A DNA stretch of 64,000 nt from positions 17,392,715 to 17,456,714 of the forward strand of contig OX463829.1 of the NCBI GenBank assembly GCA_949825045.1. The letters are read 5' to 3'. Every line of letters starts with the position of its first letter. The stretch's first letter is position 1. Below, piece by piece: positions 22,501-34,500 of this stretch. Source of the DNA: Argyresthia goedartella. Taxonomy: Eukaryota; Arthropoda; Insecta; Lepidoptera; Argyresthiidae. Under the pieces are notes generated by a model, which did not search any database, was not told the DNA's origin, and saw nothing but the letters and a program-made list of their open reading frames with translations. A program made the position numbers and the translations under genes.

Positions 22501-25500
22501 TAGGTGTAGGTGTAGTACAGACGTGGATACAGACTTGCGCCGCAGCTTGATGGCGAGGTCCCTCATCTCCTGGTCGCGGCGTGCCTGTCTGCGCTCCTCG
22601 CGGTCCAGCCGCTCAGCCTCCGCCTTCTTATCGGCGCGCACTGGAAACAGTATGGAGGTTTGTTCAATATATACCGACTACAGGGGTGAGGAACAAAAGT
22701 AAGCCTACACAATTCTTCGGTGTTTGACAAGGTTTGTTTAATCCTATATATTTGGAATTGGTTCAGAAGTTCAATAAATTTGTACTACTTAAAGTGTGTG
22801 CGAATATCAGAATCGTATATCCGATATCCGTATCCCAATAGTTGAATTTTATACACTCAATTTTGTTTAAAGACAGCATTTGACGTTACATGCTTGTATT
22901 TTCATAGAACTTACGATCAAAATTACTTTACTGTCAATTTGTAAAAACGAGTCTGATGGCGAATTCGGTAAGTAAAAGAATATCAACGGCATCAAACTGA
23001 GAAAACCATTTCGAGATAATAGGGTTCTTAGATTGATGTCGTTATTCCTGTCAAAAAACATTACAGGATTACTGAAATTTCCTTAAAAACAGAATATTCA
23101 TGTTCAAGTTCAAGTTCAAAGACTTATTCATAATATCACAAAAAAATTTACTTAATATATAAATTTATAGACAACTATAGTTTTACAATTGATATTATTT
23201 AAGAACTGTATTTTTAGTCTTTTGCTCAATTTTCTAAAATGTTTTTGTTGTTATGAATGTTCAACAGTGACAAGTTATTTGATATTAGTGACATGGATTT
23301 TTTCGATCAGAATCAACCAGCCGCAAGTAACCGTTCATAAATATTGATCAATCGACGTTACGAGGGCTCTCATTTAAAACATAATTTGAAAAAGTTTAGA
23401 CATCTATTACTCGAAATTTTCAAATTAGTTTGATAAAATAGGCAAATAATTCATAAAATAAAATAAAAAAGCAGCCAAGTGCGAGTCGGACTCGCTCACG
23501 AAGGATTCCGTACTACCGTACAATGGTAGGGATGTGAGGAGTGAATAGTTTGGATTTTTCATAGCAAAATGTTGTTTACAAAGTTAAGGTTACTTTCACA
23601 CTCCATGTACCATGTAACCAGGTGCATTCATAGGTTTGTATGTGGTATTGAAAGGATTGTTGTATGGGAGCCCCCTTAAATATTTATTTTATTCTGTTTT
23701 TAAGTATTTTTTTTTATTTTTAGCATTGATTGAAATGTCACAGAATGATTTGCATAGCTATTAAAAAGTACTTTTCATGACTTTAAATAAATAAAGATCC
23801 GTTCAAATCGCCTCTGGTGGTCAAGTCTTAAACACCTGAGCATGCAGCAATGTGAAATGCTGTATGAAGATCAAACGGTAAAGGAAACTTTTTGAGTAAC
23901 AACATAAGTAAGTAAGCTTAGAACTCACGTTGCCTTGATAGCTGCGCCTGCATTTTCTTCTTGAGTTTATCCTTGAGTGACATCGCACCAACACGCGAAG
24001 AGCCCTGGAAATACATTGCCAATGTTACCCTAGCGCGATGGATGGAAGAACCAATTCGCAATGAACTCCTCGTTGTATGTGGTTAGCCAGGATCTGAACC
24101 CTTTTTCAATACTATGGAACACTTTGCTTTTCTTTGGGTGAAATTTTTTATTTAAAGATATAATTAACAAACGTAAGTTTTACCCACGGCTTCAGACGTT
24201 TTGACCCTTTAGGTCCATTTCGACAACTTCCCTTATGACAAGGTTCATAATCACAAGTTCCCATTTTGACAACTTCCCAAGTCCACAATGTCCCAATTTG
24301 ACAAAAAAAAATACATTAGCCAACGAGTATCAAGGGTAATCGTTGGCAGGCCTCAAGGAGATAGAAGTTGGTATATGCCATGGTTCCAGTGGGACGATGT
24401 TGTGAATTTACACAAATACAGCACTAAAGTTTTTGTTTGAAGTCGGTTTTTGTTGATTATCCTCTACTGTTCGAAATAGCTAACATTTGTTTCATGGTTA
24501 AAGTTTTGTAAGGTGAAATTATATAAAATGGTCCTTGTCTCACAGCCGAAATGTTGTGGAAATGGAACTTGGTTAAATTGGAAATTTGTTGAATTGGGAT
24601 GTTATCAATATGGGTACTTATCATTATGCACCTTGTCATAATGGGAGGTGTTGAATTGGTTCAAAAATTAAATGTTGTCGAAATGGAAAGTTGTCAAAGT
24701 GTACCCTAAAGTGTGCACTTATATGACAAGCCAGCCAGAAAGCTCAATGCCAACCAGAGATGTAAATAATTACAGTAATCCGCATCGGAAGGATGGATCA
24801 TAGTGATTCAATGTTTTTACCAATGTAACAGTCATTTCCGCTCAAGTATTAATTAAATTCAAATATTCAATTTAAATTTAAATTCCAAGATTTCCACTCA
24901 CATTTATAGGTTTTACTTGTAATTAGGCTAAAGTAATTTGATGAACGAAATTGAGGAAGGTTTTTTTATGGTTTCGTACCGTACCTTAAAAAGGATAAAC
25001 GGTACCATTATAGGATCATACGTGTGTGTCCTAGGTGTGTAAAAGTAATATTAAGCAACCGAATTCTGAAACGAATGACTTGAAATTTGGTATAATTATG
25101 TATATACCCAAATACGAACATGTCACTTAAGCAAATACATTTTGAATTCGATAGGCAAATCAGAAACTTAATATTTCAAACTTTATTGTGTATTGTATTT
25201 TGATACCCTCGCAACAAGCCCTTTCATTTGTGAAAGGGCTTGTTGCGAGGATTTCAAATATATTATTTGGGAAGTAAATGCTGTGGACGAAAGTTCAATA
25301 ACAGATTAGCTTGAATAACAAATTGTTTTAGGTTGCTCGATGTGTGCTATTCTGAAGTCTATAATGTATATGTATCTACATGCATAATCAGTTTATCCCG
25401 TTAAACCCTATACAACCGTTTATTTAACATTAGACAATTTTAAAGAACGTAACTATTCTACAATTAAGACGTTTATAGACAGTTATAGTTGATTTGAGTG

Positions 25501-28500
25501 CAAAATAGCTCACATCGATGGGGGCTATCGCGTGTTAATTCGCCGTTACTGAAAACGAACTGACAACCTCATCCATTTTGAAGTCGGTTAAATTTTGACA
25601 GATACTTCATTCTTTAGGACCTTACTCGCCAAAGGCGCCCTAGGTAAATGACTCCATCGAGTCACTAATCCATAGACATTCTCGAGATTGTCAATGAAAC
25701 CTTCCCAAAGGATAAAAAAGCGGGTAGCTATGAACTGCTAGTAAAATAAAAGCTTACAAAATGCGAAGACAAATGATTCTTACTGACTTTGGAGCTGGGT
25801 CCAGTTAACCGTAATTGATTCTGGTTGGAGTTGGATTTACTGCCAACCGGAGTCCTGGAAGTGGGAGAAAAGAAATTGTTAGGAATATAGTTACATTACA
25901 TAAATCCTAACTATTTTAAACTGTATTTTGTAACATAGAGACTTGATAGGGCCGACTACTTACTGATTAGTATTGTCGTCGCTGTCGTCGGAGTCGAGGT
26001 CCAGCTCGCTCGAGGACTTGTCTTCCTTCCTGCGTCCGTAGTAGCGCGGGACTGCCGCCGGAGCCGCGCCACGGTCGTTGCTGGCGGGGAAACACGGCAC
26101 ATCACATATATGTACTCAATAAACTACTCAAAGGCCTTGGTCTCCTATTCAAGGCAAAGCTGCTAACTTTTAGAGGAATTGGATTCAAATGTTAATAACT
26201 ATAAATTTAGTTATAAATTTCATAACTAAAAACCCCGACTCGTTGAATTGCAAGGAACTTCAGTAGAAGAGACTGCCGTATATCTGGGCAGTAAATTATT
26301 TGCAAAAGGTCAAGCATATGTACACAGTCAGGTCATAAGTTCTGTCACACAATAAAAACTTTTGAATTTAGAATGCTGGCCACAAAAAAGTTTATTGAAT
26401 TCGAATTTCGAATTTTTCATGAAAATAAAAATGTGTACTTTTTAGAATTTTCCTCATTTTTAAATTTGGAGTGGACACTTAAAGAAGACCGTGTCGAAGT
26501 TATTGCGTTGCATCGTTGCGGTTACGCGCCAATTCAGATTTTCGACCTACTGAAAAATTTGAATATAAACAAAAGATTCGTTTATCGTACCATAAAACGA
26601 TACAATGAAGACTCTAGTGTAGATGACAGGTCAAGAAGTGGTCGCCCTCGCTCTGTTAGGACTCCAGCAGTGATAAAAGCTGTGAAGGCGCGAATTCAAA
26701 GAAATCCCATACGTAAGCAGAAACTGTTAGCCCTTCAGATGGGGTTAAGCAGGACCACGGTGAAAAGGGTGTTAAATGAAGACTTAGGGCTTAGGGCATA
26801 TCGAAGAAAAACAGGACATCGTTTGGACGCTCGTTTAATGGACCTGAAACTGAAGAGATGCCGCGCTTTGTTGAAGCGGTACGCGGGAAAAAAGCATCGG
26901 GAAATTCTTTTTTCGGATGAAAAAATTTTCACCGTGGAAGAGAGCTACAACAAACAAAATGATAAGGTGTACGCACACAGCAGTGAAGAAGCGAGCAACC
27001 GTATTCCGCGTGTCCAACGAGGTCATTTTCCATCCTCGCTCATGGTTTGGTTGGGAGTCTCTTATTGGGGCTTAACTGAGGTACACTTTTGTGAGAAAGG
27101 CGTAAAACGAATGCAGTTGTGTATCAAAATACAGTCCTCAAGAACCTTGTGGAACCTGTTTCTCATACCATGTTTAATAACAGGCACTGGGTATTCCAAC
27201 AAGATTCTGCGCCAGCTCATAGAGCGAAAAGCACACAAAACTGGCTGGCGGCGCGTGAAATCGACTTCATCCGGCACGTAGACTGGCCCTCCTCCAGTCC
27301 AGATTTGAATCCGTTAGATTACAAGATATGGCAACACTTGGAGGATAAGGCCTGCTCAAAGCCTCATCCTGATTTGGAGTCACTCAAGGCAACCTTGATT
27401 AAGGCAGCCGCCGATATTGACATGGACCTCGTTCGTGCTGTGATAGACGACTGGCCGCGCAGAATAAAGGCCTGTATTCAAAATCGCGGGGGTCATTTTG
27501 AATAAACTTTATTACCATAAGAATCTATGTTTTATTAAGTTCATTTTGCTATATAAATGTTTACATAAATAATAAACATGTCTAAATTATTTCATATTGC
27601 ACATGTGACAGAACTTATGACCTGACTATGTATATATGTGTTGCAATTTGTGAACTTAATCAGAGAAAACTATTCAATGTATTCATTCCCATGACAAATC
27701 GGCTTTGGCAGAATTATAAAGATAAAAATGTGGAAGTAAATCTGTGTCTCAGTAATACATTATTTTTGACTTGTGTACCGCATCACCAATATCCGTCCAC
27801 CCATTTGAGTGCTAGGGTACCACAGACAAAAACACACACAGAGACACTCATACACACACCCCCACACACAAAATTGACAAAAAGTCCACAAATCCCCTTC
27901 ACAGGGGATAGTGGCAGGGGATTTGTGGAAGAAGCCGTAAAATCGACCAATCAGTGAATCAAAACGTATAACTTCGACGAATTTTGTGATAACTTTGGGA
28001 GACATTTCTATCGTGCAAAAATAATCACATTGCTTTTTTACGTTCACTATTCCCTGCCGACACGCGAGAGCAACAAGCTAGTATAAAGAAACAACTTTCT
28101 TTAATGCTTTACTTCCAATGTAGAGAAAAGGCAAAAATGACGACTTCTAAGTATATGTAAATATCTACAGCAATAAAGACATAAGATTGATTGATTGATT
28201 GTGATGAGAGACCGCACCACTACACTTCTATAGTAAACATTGTGACGCGGCATATGCCGTGACGCCGTAGGTGGCCGGCCTACGGCGTGAACAGGAGACC
28301 AAGGCCTAAAACGGCTATTACACTAGCCTGAACCAGTCTCTAAGCTCTTAATAAGAGAGGTGTAATTAGTGCAAGGGACCCCGCCCTTATATTGGAGGCC
28401 ACACCCACCCTTCATTCAGGGCACTGATACAGGCTAGTGAAACCTCAAACCCACAGCAAAGTCTACGCCAGTTTCTGTCAAAATACGGTATTCGACAAGG

Positions 28501-31500
28501 TACTCCAATAAATCTTGAAACGTGTCTAGAGCTGAACCTATTTTAACAGAAACGTTTGATAATATCAGGATTGTGTTTTACCAGCAGTCATATTTTATAA
28601 ACTCAATTTTACTAAGAACTCGTGAACAAAATTACCGTTTTGACTGTTCCTAAAAAAAATCTACTTTGAGTAGCAGTCAAATAGCATATTTAGATTTAAA
28701 TTGATTAGTTTTTTAAAAGCGTCTTCCGCTATTCAAAATTTAGTATTTGGTGAGAAGACAAAAGGCTTTCTAGTACCTAGCCACTTACCCATTGTGCATT
28801 ACCACTTTTACTGGTGATTTTAAGTAAATAAAATGAGCATTACCTTTCACGTGAATGCGATGTGTTATCATACCGCTTAGAGTGGCTGAAAAATGTCAAA
28901 AAGATACGTTAGCTTCTATAACCTTAGATTAGATTCAAAATGAATAATAAGAACTGCCCGAGCGGAGGAGAAAATGTAAGCGTCGTCATCAGTCAGTGAC
29001 TTGTTGAGCTTCATAATTAATGTCACCAGAACTATGGTGATAAGCTTGCTCCATGTCACGGGCTAATACTTAGCAGAATTTAATAAACTCTCGAAGTCAA
29101 GTTGGGATGGCACTGTTTTAGTGATGTAGACGATGTCGATACTTGCCAAAAAGGTACACGACAACATGAAGTTAGAATAAGATAATATTTTTATTTAAAC
29201 TAATATTTTATTCATCACAATCAAAATCAGATAAAAACACATCGCTAGAAACACATAAGAAATCTTCGTCAGTGATTTCTCAGACTTCTATACTAAAATA
29301 CTCCATCTTTTTTTCTATTATTATATCCTTCTCCCAATATTTTTTTGTTATCTAGTTTCTAAACGAATTTTTGGGAAACTTTTCAGTGTCACCGTTTGTA
29401 CATTTCTTGTACAGTGTGCGAGTTGTTGTGCTTGAGAATACCATATAAATACACAAGTGCAAGTAGCAGCATCCCCTAGTGGCATGCCAACCTGACGCGA
29501 ACTCTGCGTCATCAATAATCATCATCATTCGAATCCATCTGGCATCTGCACCCATGTACCAAAATAGCGAGCTCCAATGCAATCAAAAATACATACTTTT
29601 CGGGACTCCTAGACCGTCTCCTACAGTTCCGCGATCGCGAGCGTGACCTTGACCGCGTCCTCCTGTACTGCGACCTTGACCGTGACCTTGACCGCGAGGA
29701 GCTAGAGTTGGACCAGCGGCGAGGCGACCGTGAACGGGAGCGTGAGCAGGAGTAGGAGCGAGATCTAGATCGGGAGTTGGTCCTAGACTTGGGTCGGTGT
29801 GGGCCCATGCGACGGTAGCCGGCGCGCTCAGAAGATGATGAACGGGATCTGGGGAATATCACCTTAGCGTTAAACATGACCGAGAAAGTTCGCCTCAAAG
29901 CCACATCAGTGGGACACAACTATACACTGAAATCTACACTCGGCGTCAAAAAAATCGCACCTTTCCTAAAATTCGTGTCAAGCGATTCTAATTCCTAAGA
30001 TCCTTCCTGTACCCTATCATTATTAGTATCATTTGAAAGCTAATGAAATCCCCTATTTGAAAACGGTAGGAAATTGGCCACCAACCCCATAAAAAAAGAA
30101 AATTCTGGGTAAATGTGAAACAATGTGTATTCTGATCAAAATTACAAAGAAAAGGTGTTCCTTTTACTGTTGTACAAAAATTAAAAATCAACAATAAAAA
30201 TCCTTAAAAGTTAGTCTTAAAACCTAGTGTTGCCTCCTCTAGCCCTCCGAGCAGCTTCCAAGCGGTCAGTCATGGACCTGATGAGCATCAAGACGTGTTC
30301 CTGGGGAATGTTGTCCCACTCCTCGATGATGGCATCTCGAAGCTCATCGAGAGTGGCAGGAGCTGGATCATGGGCCCGAACTCACCGTTTCAGCTCGCCC
30401 CAGAGGTGCTCGATAGGATTGAGGTCGGGGCTTCTTGCTGGCCTGTCCACAACCTTGATGCAAACTCGACGTAGGTAGTCCTTGGTAATAAAGGCTGTGC
30501 GGCACCGGGTGTTGTCGTGCATGAACTCGAAGTTGGCGCCGACAAAACCAGCATATGGGACCACATGCTCCTCCAAAATCTCGGTGATGTACCGGTGAGC
30601 AGTCAGAGACCCCTGGCCGCGACCACCTCCAGCTCTGGAGACGCACACGAGGTCTGTCTTGCCGTCGATAGAGATGCCGCCCCAGAACATGCAGATCCTC
30701 CTCCATAGCCGACGGTTTCCACGGTGCAGGCCGGTGTGAAACGCTCCCCTGGTCGCCTGTAGACTCTTTTACGCCTGTCGTTGGTGTACAGGCACACTCG
30801 GGTTTCGTCGGAGAACAGGACATTCCTCCACTGGTCGAATGTCCACGGCAAGTGCGTTTCGGAAAATCGCTTCCTGGTCGTCCGGTGGATGGCAGTCAAT
30901 TGGGGGCCTGTAGCAGCTCTCTGGGGCAGCAAATTCTTCTCTCGCAGCCTTCTTCTGATAGTGGAGACGCTGACTGCTGTCCTTCGAGTAGCTCGAAGCT
31001 GATGCTGCAGCTCCACAGCGTTGGAGAAGCGGTTCCGCAAAGACGTCGACACAATGTAGCGATCATCTCTGACGGTAGTGCAGCGACGTCTCCCGGAACC
31101 ATGTTTCCTGATGTAACCTCCAGTCTCTTGGAACCGTCGGTATACCCGTTGCACTCGAAATCGGCTGATGTTCAGTTGCCGAGCAACTTCAACCTGCCGT
31201 AGTCCGGTTTGCAGTAGGGACTCCACTTGAGCTGCTTCTTCTGCCGTGGTATCCATTTTCACTGGGTTTTTTCTTGTCGGAGCTCTTCAGGTGTGACCTC
31301 TGTGACGTCTGGATAGCAAATGACCCATAATTGATTATTACCCCCCATTTTATACGCGTCCAGGGTGGTTCAATTAGTGAGCCTCCAAACGCGTACATCG
31401 CCACTTTTTAATCAAAGTGCTGGCGATTTCTGGTTTTTGATTTTCCCTAAACAAATGATATTTTTTTTGAAAGCTTATTAATTGAGCTTTTAAATGATAC

Positions 31501-34500
31501 TAATAATGATAGGGTAAAGGAAGGATCTTAGGAGTTATAATCGCTTGACATGAATTTTAGGAAAGGCGCGATTTTTTTGACGCCGAGTGTATATAACTGG
31601 ACCAAAATGACAGCCAGTGGATTGCCGCTTTAAGTAAGAAAATAGGGGAAGCATCAAAAGCAACCTAGCGTCTTTTTTTTGTATGTAAGTAATGAGTTAC
31701 TTGAACAGCTTCTATTATATTAATTCATTATCTTTACTACCACAACAGAATATTAAAAATCCAGAGCCAACTCACAAACCGTTTTTTAAAGTTAATATCA
31801 GCGCTATCGATAAATATTTTAGCATCGAAATTGATAGCTCAGCGGTAAATTTTATAAGTGGGACTCTTTATATATTTTAGAGATTCATCATCCGTGCGGT
31901 AACAATATTCGAAATCAAGATTTTAACCTCAAAATTAGGTCACTCGTATGGAGTCTCTCTATCTCTATCAGAGCCAGGGGGTTAATACAAACAGTAACAC
32001 TCGCGCCATCAAGACGAATCTAATGAAGTATCATTTATCAAAATCGGCTGAGCCGGCAAGTAGTTATGAGGGGAGACAGGAACAGGCATTCATACAGCAC
32101 CCGTAGCATGCCGAGCGCGGAGGGGGGGCGGGGGGGGGGGGGGGGGGTTTGTCGCGAAAGGTGAGGGACGGAGCTTTATATAGCGCATAGCTCTGTCCCT
32201 CACTTTCCTACGTCAACACCCCCCGCGGGGTCTGCTAATGGGGCAGGTCAAACACATAACCCTCCTCTTTTGCACTTCGCTGCAGTCGGGTAAAAATTAC
32301 GAATCCAAGTGTCATTTTGGTCCAGTTATTGAAGAGGTATGGCTTTATAGATGTATAGACGACTGCCCCAGATATGTATAAGCATTGTATTGGTTTGCTG
32401 GAAGAGATATCTTATTAGAGGTAAGTTCGCCTTTGTACACTATTTTATCGTACCGTGCAGAAACGTCAGCACAACGTCACAGACTGACTGACTTTATGCT
32501 GACGTTTTTGTTTAATATGTTAATGCTTTTGGCCAGTTTAATATACATCCTGGGGCAGTTTCCGGGCATCTTTTTAAACAAAGAAATAAAGGTGAGTAGT
32601 TTAATAGGATCCCATCACAGTATCGATGCGTCAAATTGGTATCTATCCTTTTGAATTGGATCTGTAAGGTCAAGAAACGCAAGTCTAGCGAGGTGACCTT
32701 AATAGGAAAAAAAAAACCTCCTTCTAACCTCAAAATAGCACCTTGATTTGGGGTTCTCAGGCGGAAAAATTCTATTCGTAACCCGTTCGAAATGTACTAT
32801 ATTATCCTGTTGGTAAATGGAATACTAGCGTACCTTGCTTTAGGTTTCCGAGCGACTTCTGAGTAAGTTTCCACTTTAGTCAGATTGTGCTTCAGTTTCT
32901 CAGAATACAGCGATGATTTTGGAAGAGGAGCTGAAAAGTAAATAAAGCTATATTCATTAATGGTAACTGCCGGCTTTTCATTCTGAAAATGACTGATGAC
33001 AATCTTCTATGCTAACAGATATGAGCTGCATGCAACGGAGAGTTAACATACAGAATACTAATGAACAAGCATAATCTACCAAAGAAAACCAACGCGACTC
33101 CAAGTTACTTGGATAATCATTTTGATAGTTTAATTGCGCCTTCGTTGGATCAAGATCTACTTAATAGTCACAGGTATTTAATTATCCAATGCATCATTTA
33201 AACATTGCCTATAAGGCTGATGTTTGTTTAGTAAACAACATTGAAAAATATGTCAAAAGAAACTTTGAGAAATTATTTAAAGAAATTATCCTAAAAAATC
33301 AGTAATAGAAAGTATTTTTTTATAAACAAATGTGTGTTATTTATGAATTTGTAAAACGATATCCTTTTTGAGAAATCTTTCTTCAAAGAGCGACAAACAC
33401 AAGTTTTTTGCACTTTGAACAAAGATTTATCGCAAAGCATATCGTTTCATAAATTCATAACTACACACATTTGTTTCAACAATTTACTCAATCGATGGAC
33501 ACTGGCCAAGATTTGTTTAAAAAGGCGTGCCAGTCTCCATACAAAAATGTTAAAAACCTTTTCAATACTTCATGTCGCCCGTCCCAATTTCCAGGGAAGA
33601 TGGGAGTACATCATATCTACGACCAAACTATAGATGAAATGTATTTACATCGATGTGCGGCACGTCTCTATCACACACGCATAGACACTTAACCCACATA
33701 AGTGCAATATTGTTTTTGGTTTCATTTGACAACTCGTGTATGTTCCTCTATTTTTGTAATAAAGTAATAGTACCTTTATGTTCAAAACTATCTAGAGTAA
33801 ACACAAGTAGGTATTCAAAAGAAAAAGCAATATTGACAACCAGCTCCAATAACAACTAAAGGCTATAAAAAGGCTTCGCATCCCATCCAATTTTCCGTCT
33901 GTCAATAAAACCGGTCAAATGCGAGTAGGACGTCGGACCGCCCACGAAGGATTCCATACCATTGTACACGGGAAAACGTAAAACGACAGTCTTTTGTATG
34001 AGTATACCTTTTTAATTTTTAATAATAAAATATTAAATACTAGATAGGACAACATTCTAGGCCGTACATCGAAACATTGAAAAAAGAATTTTATGTAGGT
34101 TGTGTGTTAGTATTAAACTATGTACTCAGGAACGAAACTGTTCGCTCATTGAAACCGGAAGTGGACAGAAATTGAGCATTTTATTTACAGAAATAATACA
34201 AATATGATAAAAACTTCATATTATTTATTATAATTCGAATGACAATTATTAATAGTATAATGACAAATGACTAAGCACAAAACTAAATACCTGCAATTAA
34301 ATATCTTTTCCGATTAGATCTGGAGAATCCAGTTTTCACCGATAAACAAATAAAACAAAATGTCTGAGAAAATGATCATACCAATAATTTATTCTATGGG
34401 TACTTCATTTCAATAAAAAATAACGGCATGTTTCTTTTGTTGTTATAGCGGCAATAGTAACACACCCTCTGTGAACATTTCAGCTCTCTCCGACGGACAG

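Noticed and set aside
22517..22532. Alternative exon 14 donor GTATCC
   Set aside because: It gives phase 0 and a stop codon in exon 15, while GTCTGT keeps an open frame through exons 15 and 16.
29512..29919. Exon 9 region as an independent 135-codon RS protein
   Set aside because: Both ends of the ORF are intronic by splice signals, and the RS stretch joins in frame to CLASRP exons 8 and 10.
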